Positions 9,365-19,104 of a DNA stretch of 64,000 nt are shown here, in pieces. The stretch covers positions 310,001 through 374,000 of the forward strand of contig NC_064230.1 in the NCBI RefSeq assembly GCF_023101765.2, given 5' to 3'. Each line of letters opens with the position of its first letter. The first letter of the stretch is position 1. Under the pieces are notes generated by a model that did not search any database, had not been told where the DNA came from, and saw only the letters and a program-made list of their open reading frames with translations. Source of the DNA: Spodoptera frugiperda (Eukaryota; Arthropoda; Insecta; Lepidoptera; Noctuidae). A program made the position numbers and the translations under genes.

Positions 9365-9600
9365 CTCAAAGAGACATCAGACTACCACAGATGGGGCCTA
9401 ATAGGGCTGAAGCCAACCCGGAGCTGCGGACTACCTGGCGGGTCATCAAGATTGGATGATTTTTCCATTTCAAAAAAAGTCTGGCTGGTCCGGACCAAAG
9501 GGTCTGGTTCTGGTCGGGCAGCGAGTAACCCTTGCTTGCCGTCCGCAGACCCGCACTTACGGTGGCCGGAGATCGTCGCGTGACCCACGGTAAGAGTAGG
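9365..9600. mobile_element. SINE-C in two opposed pieces
   Basis: A plus-strand piece (9365-9480, ending in TTTCAAAAAAAG) is followed by a minus-strand piece (9485-9600) carrying the 5' block GGTCTGGTTCTGGTCGGGC. This fits insertion of one copy into or beside another, or a local inversion. Confidence 0.7.
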
Positions 9601-9760
9601 CTTGTGTTGACAAACGTATCCTACCATTACCATGTGCCTTGGACACACAACCTGCTTATTTCCTGGCCCTCCCACCGCCACGCCGGCCATCGATCACTTA
9701 ATCCCAAGAAGTTGTATACCATCTGATTGTCAGCAGTCATTATACACACATACACATAGT

Positions 9761-9952
9761 TACAGAGCTATGCATTTACTTTATATGTGTTTAAGCTATT
9801 TAGTTAGTTAAAGATTATTTAAATTACTCCTAAAGATCGCTTTAGTTGTTATAGAGCTATGTACTTACTTTATATATACATAGCTGTATTTAATGCTATT
9901 TAGTTCGTTTAAGATTATTTAAACCACTGCTAAAGATCGCTTCAGTGTAGTC
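9761..9952. repeat. Tandem duplication, two units of about 90-100 bp
   Basis: Unit 1 (9761-9850) and unit 2 (9851-9952) share GAGCTATG, TTACTTTATAT, GCTATTTAGTT and CTAAAGATCGCTT in the same order. Unit 2 has a small internal expansion (ACATAGCTGTATTTA). Confidence 0.75.
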
Positions 9953-9963
9953 ATTGGAAGTAT

Positions 9964-10275
9964 ATTTTTTGTGGTATAAGCCGGTAAACGAGCAGACGGA
10001 TCACCTGATGGTACGCAATCGCCGCCGCCCATGGACACCCACAACACTAGAGGCGTTACAAGTGCGTTTAGAGGTTTTGTATTTAAGGGTTGTTGAGGTA
10101 TTGGGAAGATTGGTTAATTGGGCCTCCAGTAACCTCACTAACACAACACAAGTGTTGTTTCACGTCGGTTTTTTGCTCGGCCGTGGTATCACTCCGGTTG
10201 AGCCGGCCCATTCGCACCGAAGCATGTCGGTGATTGCTTAAAGCTCGTTTACCGGCTTATACCATTTAAAAAAAG
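9964..10275 (-). mobile_element. SINE-B with an opposed tail fragment
   Basis: The minus-strand copy at 9964-10226 has the complete order of blocks. It is followed at 10227-10275 by a short plus-strand tail (CTCGTTTACCGGCTTATACC). Confidence 0.8.
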
Positions 10276-10424
10276 CTCAACCTCTGCTGCTCCCCTTTCA
10301 CAACACGGCGTGAAGTAAACCATAATGTTGTTAATTGCATTTATAATCGCCCCCGCTTCACAGCTCATTATATTAATATCCGTGATTACACCCGCTTCGC
10401 TAAGATTATACAGGGCTGTCCACA

Positions 10425-10497
10425 ATTCCAGACTCCGTGCTACTACTGACAAATTTTGGAAAAACCGAAAAAGTACAGTAATGCTTTGCCTGACCTG
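10425..10497 (-). mobile_element. SINE-A internal fragment
   Basis: Contains CCAGACTCCGTGCTACTACT and the AAAACCGAAAA block only. Confidence 0.7.
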
Positions 10498-10534
10498 TTG
10501 TTTTTAAATATAATTTGATAAAAATCATTAACAC

Positions 10535-10637
10535 TGGAGGCCCAATTCTCTCTTCAAAAAAATTTGAGAGGCGGCGATTGCTTCCCAACAGGTGATTCGT
10601 CTGTTCGTTTACCGGCTTATTCCATAAAGAAACCATT
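10535..10637 (+). mobile_element. SINE-B 3' fragment
   Basis: Starts at GGAGGCCCAATT, has an internal deletion and ends CGGCTTATTCCATAAAG. Confidence 0.7.
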
Positions 10638-10734
10638 TGTCAGTGGTGTCTAAATCATCTTAGAAAGAAAATATAACTTAGTAAAAGTCATATATTATAC
10701 ACGTATAACACTTATAAACCTTCCTCTTGAATCA

Positions 10735-10815
10735 CTCTATCTATTAAAAAAACCGTTACAAAATCCGTTGCGTGGTTTTAAAGATTTAGGCGTACAAAGG
10801 GACATGGGGACGGAG
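10735..10815 (+). repeat. Unclassified repeat (CACTCTATCTATTAAAAAAA family), copy 1
   Basis: CTTGAATCACTCTATC to AAAGGGACATGGGGAC recurs at 33497-33635 and 59525-59635. It has no coding capacity. I recognise it as a common lepidopteran repeat but cannot name the class. Confidence 0.6.
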
Positions 10816-11075
10816 AAAGATAGAAGCCGGCAGATTGTTCCATTCCCTGGCTGCACGGATTAGGAATGTGGATTCTAAATAAAACTATCCTTTGCCACCC
10901 CTATCTTCACTTGCCCCGCTACCGTCCCGTGACCGTGCGGTCGCCGGCGCGTTATTTCCGCTAACGTTTTAATTATTCCCGGTCCGGTTCTGATCCGGAT
11001 ATTACACCATTAACGTTAACCGGACCGTAAACATTACTGTCATTAGTTGCCCGGGTCATTTTCATTTCATTACCC
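10816..11075. other. GC-richer single-copy-looking block
   Basis: Includes GTGCGGTCGCCGGCGCG and several GGTCCGG/CCGGACC words that form partial dyads. No frame longer than a few dozen codons and no other copy in the window, so I make no functional call. Confidence 0.4.
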
Positions 11076-11187
11076 GGCTTTTTAATTGAATTACTACGTT
11101 TATATTTTTAAGTGGCTGTATGAAAAATACTATGCTAAAAACCGCATAAAAATCGGATTAGACAAAGGCGAGATAATTGTGTTTTTT

Positions 11188-11457
11188 AAGTGTGGGAGAG
11201 CCATGCTTCGGCACTGCTGGGTCGGCTCGACCGGAGTGATACCACGGCCTCACAGAAAACCGACGTGAAACAACGCTTGCGTTGTGTGAGTGAGGTTACC
11301 GGAGGCCCAATTCCTTCATTCTCAATCTTCCCAATCCAAAATTCCTAACCCCAAAAAGCTAGCAACGCACCTGTAACGCCTCTGGTGTTTCAAGTGTCCA
11401 TGGGCGGCGGTGATTGCTTACCATCAGGTGATCCGTCTGCTCGTTTAAAAAAAAAAG
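11188..11457 (+). mobile_element. SINE-B, full length
   Basis: Clean copy from AAGTGTGGGAGAGCC to the A run. It has every block in order, including GTGTGAGTGAGGTTACCGG and CTTACCATCAGGTGATCC. Confidence 0.9.
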
Positions 11458-11496
11458 CGCTCAAACTTACAGACATACAGACAGGTCAATCTAAGA

Positions 11497-11660
11497 CATA
11501 CTTAAGGGGGGAAATCATCCAATGACATCTCCCGCTTTGGGCGAGGCGAGAGGGAGTGTCAGACTCTTACTGACTAAAAACCACCCCGTTCCTTCTCCTG
11601 CTTGTCGAGCCGGAGCCCCGGTAAACCCGCTAGGTAGTCTGCAGCTCCGAGGTTAATGAA
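11497..11660 (-). mobile_element. SINE-C 3' two-thirds
   Basis: From TAAGGGGGGAAATCATCC to GTCTGCAGCTCCGA on the minus strand. Confidence 0.85.
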
Positions 11661-12081
11661 CCCTAGTTAACGATTACACAAAAGTTAAAGTTTCTAATGA
11701 AAACAAGTAACTTTATACTCTATTCTAAATTGAGTTGAGTCCAAAATGTAATAACTTTTAGTTTTACTCATGTTTTAGTTTTTAGTTAATTAGTTAATGC
11801 ATATTAACAAGATAGTTTAGCGTTGATATTTCTAAAAATTTGAGTTTTTTAAGGCCAAAAAAGTACTGCATAGTACTTTGCCTGGCCTGGGAATAGAACT
11901 CGAAACTTACTTGTCCGACAGCATAACTTGTAAAATTTGAATACATAATATATCTAACACAGTGCCCTGCAGTGGGACGATCATGGCTGAAATCTAAATC
12001 TAATATCTAACACGTTTGACCCAAACCAAAAATTAGAATTTAGAAAAAAGTACTCAACATTATATTTTTTTAAATAACCTT
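11661..12081. other. Unclassified AT-rich sequence with a SINE-A-like scrap
   Basis: No coding frame. At 11858-11930 a decayed SINE-A head and body is discernible (GTACTTTGCCTGGCCTGGG). Otherwise nothing is recognised. Confidence 0.45.
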
Positions 12082-12268
12082 ATCCCACACTAGTATTTTC
12101 TCCTGTATCATGTGTGCGTTTACAAACATACAAGTTCACATACACATGACACACAGACCCGGAACAACAATTTGTGGATCACACAAAGAGTTGCTCCGTG
12201 CGGGAATTGAACCAGCTACACGTTGCACGGCAGCTGGTTGCCCAGCCACCACACTAACCGTGCAGTCA
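12082..12268 (-). mobile_element. SINE-D, near full length
   Basis: The tRNA-like head ends at 12268 (GACTGCACGG on the minus strand), box B is near 12210 (GGTTCAATTCCCG) and the body includes GTGTGATCCACAAATTGTTG. Confidence 0.87.
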
Positions 12269-12298
12269 TAATTAAAAGTTTCCTGCGGTACTCAGAAT

Positions 12299-12384
12299 AA
12301 TTTAATGATTACTTAACCCAGTCCTTAGCAATTGTTTTCGATAAAAAATCGTTGCTAAGAAATAGCTTAAGTAATCATTAAATG
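12299..12384. mobile_element. Palindromic element J, copy 2
   Basis: Arms TTTAATGATTACTTAA and TTAAGTAATCATTAAA flank a short loop region with its own inner dyad (TTAGCAA...TTGCTAA). It matches 8751-8837. Confidence 0.78.
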
Positions 12385-12602
12385 TCTTTGATTGCGGCAG
12401 TTAAACTTACTTAATCTTACTTTTATAGCTTCAAAAATAAATGAGGTTCATAAAATTAATACACAAAAGTATTACGGTATGTATGATGGATGTTTAGATG
12501 TATGTATGTATGTGTCGCATTAGGCCTTATATTGAAAAGGAACCCTTCGGATCGGGACCCGCATTTGTGAAATACATTCAGCTATGAAACTGGCTCGGTA
12601 GA

Positions 12603-12888
12603 GGTGGCCCGGAGGTTTCAGACGCCCGCTTCTCATGCATGAGAGTGCGGGCTCGAAACCTACCAACGGCAAGTACCAATGTGACTTTTTCCGAGTTATA
12701 CGTACTTTCTAAGATTATTTTGACACCACTGACAAACGGTGAAGAAAAACATCTTGAGGAAACCTGGGTTTATAATTTCTGGCCACTGCTGTCCAAAGGC
12801 TTCTTCTCACACGGAGTAGGTTTGAGCATTTATCACCACGCTTACCCAATGCGGGTTGGCGATTTAAAAAAAAAACTAAAAAAAAAGT
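12603..12888 (+). mobile_element. SINE-E, near full length
   Basis: The tRNA-like head has GCCCGCTTCTCATGCATGAG and box B GGCTCGAAACC. The body has AATGTGACTTTTTCCGAG and AACATCTTGAGGAAACC. It ends near GCGGGTTGGCGATTT and an A run. Confidence 0.87.
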
Positions 12889-13002
12889 AAGAACAACACC
12901 AGAGGAGTCACAGGTGCGTTGCCAGCCTTTTAAAAAGGCATACGCTCGTTTTTATCTAGATATTATAAGCCCAGATTTCTTCAAGATGTTTTCCTTCTCA
13001 AA
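12889..13002 (-). mobile_element. LINE 3' scrap and SINE-E scrap
   Basis: 12889-12950 matches the LINE 3' end (ACACCAGAGGAGTCACAGG). 12967-13002 matches the inner part of SINE-E on the minus strand (GAAGGAAAACATCTTGAAG read on that strand). Confidence 0.6.
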
Positions 13003-13299
13003 ACAGGAAACGATTAGACGTATCACCTGATGGTAAGCAATCGCCGCCTACCATGGACATTTGAAACACCAGAGGCGTTCCAAGTGCGCCTCTGGTGTTT
13101 CAAATGTATTTTTGGGGTTGGGAATTTAAGGGTTGTTGTTCGGGAATCGGGGATTGGGAAGATTGGGAAGGAGGGAATTGGCCTCTAGTAACCTCACTCA
13201 CACAACGCAAGCGTTGTTTCACGTCGGTTTCCTGTAGAAGCCGTGGTATCACTCCGGTGGAGCCGGCCCATTCGTGCCGAAGCATGGCGAGCCCACACT
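13003..13299 (-). mobile_element. SINE-B, near full length
   Basis: All main blocks are present from the CCATCAGGTGATACG end to GTGTGGGCTCGCC. An extra repeat of the GCCTCTGGTGTTTCAA block at 13085-13105 is a small internal duplication. Confidence 0.83.
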
Positions 13300-13505
13300 A
13301 AAAACGTTCTGTTCCTTTCACGCCTCCTCTCCGTTTTCCTACATCTACGTTCCGAAATACGTGAGTTACGAGAGAGTTACGTTGTACAGAGGCTGTGCAG
13401 TAAATCAACGGAGCCTTTACTGTCGCTGAGACAAATCTACGGGACCTAGTGACGTAGTTAGTACTCGTATATAGTGGATGTGTGAGGTTTATGTTTAAAA
13501 ACGTT
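13300..13505. other. Unclassified sequence
   Basis: Carries GTCGCTGAGACAAATCTACG and other moderately GC-rich words. No domain-like frame and no assigned family. Confidence 0.4.
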
Positions 13506-13752
13506 TTTTGAGGGCGTAAAATCCATCCATTGACTTCTCCCGCCCTGGGCGAGGTGAGAGGGAGTGTCAGACTCTTACTGACTAAACACCACCCCGTTCC
13601 TTCTTCTGCTTTTCGAGCCGGAGCCCCGGTAAACCCGCTAGGTAATCCGCAGCTCCGACGTTGCCCCACACTATGATTTTCTCCTGTGTCGTGGGTGCGT
13701 TTACAAATATACAAGTTCACATGCACATGACACCCAGACCCGAAACAACAAT
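13506..13752 (-). mobile_element. SINE-C joined to SINE-D fragment
   Basis: SINE-C occupies 13506-13662 and ends GCAGCTCCGACG. SINE-D 3' sequence starts at once (TTGCCCCACACTATG, 13663-13752). Confidence 0.8.
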
Positions 13753-13757
13753 AGGGT

Positions 13758-14160
13758 AGATGACTAATTTTTATTTTAATGTCCGTCTTGTAGGATATTT
13801 TAAAGCATTAGAAACTTATGTTTTATTTTTAAGATTTGAAATATCGCGTGACGTCACTTTTTGGGTACGTTTTATACGTAGAAATGACGTATTTGCACCC
13901 ACTCCTAAACTTTGATTCGTTTTATCTAAGTATTGTTATCTTATATGACAAAAAAATACGTGCTAATATTTTTTTATTACCTAACTGACGGACTAAATAC
14001 TTGTTTTTACATTTAATGGGTCGACGTTTGGCCGCTATCTCGCCTGATGGTAAGTGATGATGCGGCCTACGATGGATCACGTCTGCCCATAAGCAACCTA
14101 TTCACTCGGGCTTTGAAAATGAAAATTGATTTTCTTACCCCGTCATCATCCCTATACTAT
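13758..14160 (-). mobile_element. Repeat-N split by a LINE 3' fragment
   Basis: Repeat-N covers 13758-14001 and resumes at 14118-14160 (CCCCGTCATCATCCC). Between them is a minus-strand 3' end of the same LINE type as at 4.26 kb (about 14002-14117, CTTACCATCAGGCGAGATAG on that strand). Repeat-N is non-coding and is also found at 14488, 28340 and 42440. Confidence 0.75.
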
Positions 14161-14177
14161 ATGGATTATATAAAGGG

Positions 14178-14240
14178 TTGAATCAAACCCGCGATACGTT
14201 GCACGGCAGCTAGTTATCTAACCGGGGCATCACGAGCACA
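14178..14240 (-). mobile_element. SINE-D head fragment
   Basis: Decayed tRNA-like head with GCCGTGCAACGTATCGCGGG on the minus strand. Confidence 0.55.
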
Positions 14241-14384
14241 CTCTAAAGTATCCACCAGACCTACACTTCTGCCCTACCCCTGTGCAATACACAATAATAA
14301 CACACTCGATAGACAGACATACATACAATTTGTATATAAACATATTGATGGATCGTTCATATAACTTCAATGGAACGGCTGCAG

Positions 14385-14418
14385 TCACACAATATTTTAT
14401 ATTTCAATATTGTGTCGT
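14385..14418. repeat. Short perfect-arm palindrome
   Basis: CACAATATT and AATATTGTG flank a 12-base A/T spacer. It may be a chance AT-rich dyad. Confidence 0.5.
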
Positions 14419-14488
14419 ACTGTCTGGGCGGTTAGATGCCCGCTTCTCATGCATGAGAGTGCGGGTTCTAAACCTACCAACAGCAACA
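14418..14488 (+). mobile_element. SINE-E head fragment
   Basis: GCCCGCTTCTCATGCATGAG followed by GGTTCTAAACCTACC; the body is missing. Confidence 0.75.
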
Positions 14489-14660
14489 GGGCTGATGACA
14501 GAGTAGAAAGATTAAGAATGTATTTAGTCCGTCAGTTAGGTAATGAAAAAATATTAGACACGTATTTTTTATTTTGTCATATAAGATAACAATACTTAGA
14601 TAATAAGTATAAACGTACGGTACCTAGAAGTGACATCACGCGATATTTTAGATATATAGG
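14488..14660 (+). repeat. Repeat-N copy
   Basis: TTTAGTCCGTCAGTTAGGTA through TAAGATAACAATACTTAG, then GACATCACGCGATATTTTAG. It is 3'-truncated. Confidence 0.75.
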
Positions 14661-14739
14661 TATCTTCGAAAGTATTTGAGGAATTATTATAGAAGAGCAG
14701 AGGTTGTGGCAAAAGTATTTTAGTCTGACGTCACTGTAA

Positions 14740-14900
14740 GTCCTTAGTCGGGTATATGACACCCGGCGGGAAGAGGAGGAGAGTTGGTATATACTATACT
14801 ATACTAACAATTGCAGATAAAACCGCCATCTTGCTACGAGTGTGCTACGGACGTGCTACGCCGTAGTCACGTCGTAGCGATGCCTACGAAATTTCTGTTC
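14740..14900. repeat. Hairpin motif and CTACG-rich dyads
   Basis: The dispersed hairpin CGGGTATATGACACCCG lies at 14749-14765. At 14832-14888 several CTACG/CGTAG words make overlapping dyads; a related set is at 15945-16003. Confidence 0.55.
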
Positions 14901-15162
14901 AGTATCTAAATCGTCCTAGTTTTATGCCTAGAATTATTTAGGCTGAACTTTAAATTGTATTGGAACGGTTTGTTAGACCGTTTTACTGTACACTCTACTA
15001 CAGGCTGGAACTGGATTAAATTGGACTGGAACAAAGAGGGTGTATTTTTCAGTTAAAAATATTAGGATTAGAATTTATAAAATGCGTGTGGCAATAGTAA
15101 CAAGCGGTTTTTAAAAAAGGGGAAGTAAAATATCTTTATGAAATAAGCGTATTCCTTTTTAA

Positions 15163-15272
15163 AATGCCGGCAATGTACCTGTGGCTCCTTTGGTGTTGTG
15201 CGTGTCCATGTATGATTGCTTACTATCAAGAAATCCGTCAGCTTGTTTACCGGCTTATACGGTAAAAAAAGA
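15163..15272 (+). mobile_element. SINE-B or LINE 3' tail fragment
   Basis: Only the tail is left (GCCGGCAATGTACCTGTGGC, CGGCTTATACGGTAAAAAA). SINE-B and the related LINEs share this tail, so the source is uncertain. Confidence 0.65.
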
Positions 15273-15292
15273 ACTGCAATACCCAATCTGAA

Positions 15293-15425
15293 GAGTTACC
15301 GGGGCTCCGGCTCGAAAAGCAGGAGTAGGAACAGTGGGGTTTTTAGTCAGTAAAAGTCTTACACTCTCTCTCGCCTCGCCCAAGGTGGGAGATGCTATGG
15401 AATGATTTGCCCCCTGATAAAAATA
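15293..15425 (+). mobile_element. SINE-C 3' half
   Basis: From TTACCGGGGCTCCGGCTCG to GATTTGCCCCCTGATAAAAA. Confidence 0.8.
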
Positions 15426-15562
15426 GATTCTTTGGGAAATCCTCATGTGCAGAGGAAGTATAAGATCCAACAGTGGACTTTATCCTTAGCAGATGATTAT
15501 GATACTCTTAGACTTTATCCTCTACAAATAATTGAGATTAGAAACATTTAGAAACATTTTTT

Positions 15563-15738
15563 TAAAAAGAGTAACGATGGAGTTTCTTGCTCGTTCTTCT
15601 CCATTCGAAGCAACACTTTGGAACGAGCGCCTAGCTTCACTGACAGACAGACTGACGGACAATTCAATTTGACGTTTCAAAAGTGCCTTATTTAGGATTA
15701 ATTGAAATAAATGCTTTCACTTTGACTTTGATTAAAAA
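15563..15738 (-). mobile_element. Repeat-G copy
   Basis: GAGTTTCTTGCTCGTTCTTC, then the CTGACAGACAGACTGACGG block and the end near TGCTTTCACTTTGACTTTG, where the GTCAAA units lie on the minus strand. Confidence 0.75.
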
Positions 15739-16020
15739 TACTTATACACAAAAATCGAACCAAAACTCACTTACTCTAGAATTATTTCACACAAAACGCA
15801 ATTATTCAAACAATTACCAGATCCCACAGTAAAGTGACAATAACAAACTGGAAGCCACATGAAAACTGAAACAGTTCGCAACTGAAACTATCCTGAAAGT
15901 TACGCGCGTTACTCGAATTACTGCGAAAACAAAATTCGTAGTCGAATTTCAGCGTTTGCTACGAGCGTAGCATTCTCGTAGACTGCTGCTACGACGTAGC
16001 TAACTTATCTATACAATGTT
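15739..16020. other. Unclassified sequence ending in CTACG dyads
   Basis: No coding frame. 15945-16003 has GCTACGAGCGTAGC and GCTACGACGTAGC, perfect short palindromes related to those at 14832-14888. Confidence 0.5.
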
Positions 16021-16025
16021 ATGTT

Positions 16026-16515
16026 TTTTAAACGCTGTAATCTCCGGAAATACTGGTTCGATATGAATAATTATTTTTGTATTAAATAGACCATTTATCG
16101 AGAAAAGCTATAGGCTATGAAACATCAAGCAAAACAATACTGTGGAATGAGCTGTCGTCGCCCGTCGGGGGGATTTCCGAACCGATACGACCTTCAAACC
16201 TTTAAGAAAAGAGCATACTCCTTTTTGAAAGGCCGGCAATGGATCTGTGACTCCTCTAGTGTTGCGGGTGTCCATGGGCGGTGTTGACCGCTTACCATTA
16301 GGTGACTCTCAATAATCGCCGCGTCGTGTGTCGTGGAATGCTGCTCATGAATATAAGCCTCTAGCATGGCTTGAAACTAGTCGAGTTCCTCGTCAAACAG
16401 TTACGTGAGTAAGCCGATAACATAATAATTAATGTAGTATGTCTCACGAAAGTTACAATAAAATTAAAGCTATGATCAATAGAGCCGGTAAAATCGTACG
16501 GGAGTAGCTATTTGT
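16026..16515 (+). mobile_element. Helitron cut by a LINE fragment and MITE-P
   Basis: The 5' part (16026-16124, AATCTCCGGAAATACTGG to CTATGAAACATCA) and the 3' part (about 16470-16515, GATCAATAGAGCCGGTAAAA) are consecutive pieces of the Helitron at 52916. The interior holds a plus-strand LINE 3' end (16125-16310) and a MITE-P arm (16311-16465). The terminal hairpin is decayed and GGGAGTAGCTA recurs a few dozen bases downstream. Confidence 0.72.
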
Positions 16516-16711
16516 ATATGTATGTACATATGTTACCGTACGGGAGTAGCAATATATGTATGTGTAAACGATATTTTTTTCTCTGCTTTTCGCGTTTCCA
16601 GTAAGTAGGGCAAGTGTTTGTAAATGAGTTTTCTGGTTGTTAATGAGTTATTTCGTTGAATGCTTTTACTGCTTTATTTTCAAATACTTAATTTTCCAGA
16701 GAAAGAAATAC

Positions 16712-16855
16712 GTTTTTTTATTTCATGGGTCGATGTTTGGCCGCTATCTCGGCTGATGGTAAGTGATGATGCGGCCTACGATGGAGCACGTCTGCCCATA
16801 AGCAACCTATTTACTCGGGCTTTGAAGACACCCAGGTTATACCCATCAGGAAAAT
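16712..16855 (-). mobile_element. LINE 3' fragment (4.26 kb type)
   Basis: On the minus strand it encodes the last part of the C-terminal block (GVFKARVNRLL-like), then CTTACCATCAGCCGAGATAG and a short A run. It is a dead 5'-truncated insertion. Confidence 0.8.
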
Positions 16856-16925
16856 ATACAGACCTCAATTTAAATAAAATCTTGACTACATACATATGTA
16901 TCAACAGTATGTATCAATAAAAAAA

Positions 16926-17012
16926 GCCAAGTAATATTTTGCCCGACCCGAGAATCGAATCCGAGACCCTTGTCCGGCAGTCGCACTTGCGACCACTCGA
17001 CCAACGAGGCAG
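16926..17012 (-). mobile_element. SINE-A head only
   Basis: The whole tRNA-like head (GCCTCGTTGGTCGAGTGG on the minus strand) is present with box B GGATTCGATTCTCGG. The body after AAAATATTAC is lost, so it could be misread as a tRNA gene. Confidence 0.82.
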
Positions 17013-17169
17013 CAAGCGAGCAGCAACAATCAATAAAATATACTAGCATTTTAGCTCGCGGCTACAATAAATGTTGTATATTACATAAATACTTATATAC
17101 AACATACTCGTTTGTCAGAATCCCGCTGACGTTTGCATAATCAAGATAATTTACACGCTTTGTGCTACC

Positions 17170-17455
17170 AATAATATAATATTGCGTCGTTGGTCGAGCG
17201 GTCGATGCCAGACAAGGGGTCTCGGGTACATTCTCGGGTCTAAGTATTAGAGAAAGTAAGCTAAAAATATAACTATTTTCGGTTTTTCGTATTGTTCAGT
17301 AGGTAGCAGCACGGAGTCTGGACATTGTGTCCATTATATCGTAATAGGGTGACTCCCTATTAAGCGAGAGATGGTGAACAGTGGGTGTACATTGTATAGC
17401 AGCGTTACGTGCCGTAATGTGCACCTCTGCCTACCCCTTCGGGGATTGTGACGTT
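17170..17455 (+). mobile_element. SINE-A, near full length, diverged
   Basis: The head starts GCGTCGTTGGTCGAGCGG, and box B is mutated (GGGTACATTCTCGG). The body reaches CCCCTTCGGGGATTGTGACG. Confidence 0.82.
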
Positions 17456-17606
17456 GTGGTTGTGGTACATGTTGCATTTCGTTTGGTGATAAATGGCAAG
17501 TCATGGCAGCTAAGCGAGAGGTTTTGGGTACGATTCTCAATCTATGTTACATGGGTTACTGGGACTATGTGTATAGCGACGCATATGATTACATGGTAAG
17601 CAACAA

Positions 17607-17643
17607 CAGCAACGCAGCATAGCATATCTTTGGTGGAAAAGCA
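17607..17643 (-). mobile_element. MITE-F terminal fragment
   Basis: AGCATATCTTTGGTGGAAAA is a slightly mutated MITE-F end. Confidence 0.6.
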
Positions 17644-17689
17644 ATCTTATCATTATTCCTTTCTTTTATTAATTTTCTTGTTAATACAA

Positions 17690-17915
17690 GTAACAAAATA
17701 CCCATATCGACAGTCAAGAAGCCCTGATTTACAGGTTCAATAGAATCTCTACACGCAGTTTCCGCTCAAAATACGGAAAAAGATTGTATATAAATACTTC
17801 AGGATATCGCATGGTTCTTGATTTCAGATCATACAAACGTTCACAATTCTGATTAGGGATCACTCGTATTACGCGGCATTTTTTCTGGGAATCTGATCGC
17901 TAGTACCTGTCTATC
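17690..17915 (+). repeat. Unclassified repeat (TCGCATGGTTCTTGATTT family), copy 1
   Basis: AACAAAATACCCATATCGAC through CGCATGGTTCTTGATTTC and GTATTACGCGGCA. Partial copies are at 18570-18700 and 31735-31925. No frame. Confidence 0.65.
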
Positions 17916-18237
17916 TAATATTGATCCGCGCGCCGGGATTTCAAAAATTCATAACTTGGTACCATGAAAACTTGAGTTTAAAAAACCCGTCCTGTATCGT
18001 TTGTTATGTTATCTAGAAGCCGGTTGATATGTATACCCCATTTTTGTTACACGTTGTATATTTTTCAAAAGAATAATACAATAAAATTAACAAATAGCAA
18101 CCAAAAAACCACTAAGGTTTAGAACCGTGCTATGGAATCTGTCTTAAATGTTATAATATGGAGGTAGGTACAATAATCATGCTTAAATAGTACTTAGGTA
18201 ATATTCCTTAAGTTTACATTTGATATTTTTAGGTTGA
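17916..18237. other. Unclassified AT-rich sequence
   Basis: I see no gene or recognisable repeat. Confidence 0.4.
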
Positions 18238-18515
18238 CTTCCTCGTTGGCCGAGTGGTTGCAAGTGCGACTGCCGGGCAAGGAGTCTCGGGTTCGATTCC
18301 CGGGTCGGGCAAAGTATTACTGGGGTTTTTTCAGCTTTTCAAAAATTTCTCAGTAGTGCCACGGAGACTGGAATTGTACCCGGTATATGGCAAAAGGCTC
18401 ACCACCTACATGGGACTTACAAAGTAAATTGTGAAAAGTGGGTGTACAGTGGCATTATGTGCCATAATGTGCACCTCTGCTTACCCCGGGGATTAAGGCG
18501 TGACGTTATGACAAT
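18238..18515 (+). mobile_element. SINE-A, full length
   Basis: The head CCTCGTTGGCCGAGTGGTTG has an intact box B (GGTTCGATTCCCGG). The body ends GATTAAGGCGTGACG and a short TGACAA tail. I see no clear target duplication. Confidence 0.88.
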
Positions 18516-18569
18516 GACAATGATTATACTCAACAACCAACCTTTTACTCACTCAACCACCGCATCTGC

Positions 18570-18700
18570 CGCGAAAAAGGAAAAAGATTGAATATATAAA
18601 TATTCAGAATTCGCAGGTGAGATCAGCAAATTAATTCTGATTAGGAAGTATTACGCGGCAGTTTTTTTTGGGAAGTGCTCGTAATATTAATATTTGGGGG
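18570..18700 (+). repeat. Partial copy of the 17690 repeat
   Basis: AAAAAGATTGAATATATAAA and TTCTGATTAGGAAGTATTAC align with 17775-17885; shortened in the middle. Confidence 0.55.
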
Positions 18701-18774
18701 TAAGTAGAGTAAATGATGTTTGTAAAGGGGAATTTAGTGGAGCAAATCGGATGATTTTTCCCATTTGATGGGAC

Positions 18775-19012
18775 AACGTATCTCTCTTCATGGTAAGTGA
18801 TGATGCGGCCTACGACGGAGCATGATTTGGTAATATTATGAAGATGGGTGTGAGGAGAAAGTGTTTTAGTTTATTTTATGGTATGAGTGTATTAAGGTGG
18901 TAATGGTAAAGCCCGAGTGAATAGGTTGCTTATGGGCAGACGTGGTCCATCGTAGGCCGCATCATCACTTACCATCAGGCGAGATAGCGGCCAAACGTCG
19001 ACCCATCAAAAG
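18775..19012. mobile_element. Two LINE 3' fragments in opposite directions
   Basis: 18775-18830 is a minus-strand piece (GTAAGTGATGATGCGGCC). 18905-19012 is a plus-strand piece (AATAGGTTGCTTATGGGC to ACCATCAGGCGAGATAGC and an A run). Both derive from the 3' end of the 4.26 kb LINE type. Confidence 0.72.
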
Positions 19013-19104
19013 TAAAAAAAACGATTATAAGCCCGTGAACGATCACCGATGGTAAGACTATGGTATAAGCTCATTGACACCCGAATTGAATGTCATCCAA
19101 TATC

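Noticed and set aside
13298..13726. 142-codon minus-strand frame
   Set aside because: It mostly covers SINE-C and SINE-D sequence in reverse.
16926..17012. tRNA gene
   Set aside because: The sequence is the SINE-A head on the minus strand. It continues a few bases into SINE-A body and has a mutated stem, so it is a truncated SINE.
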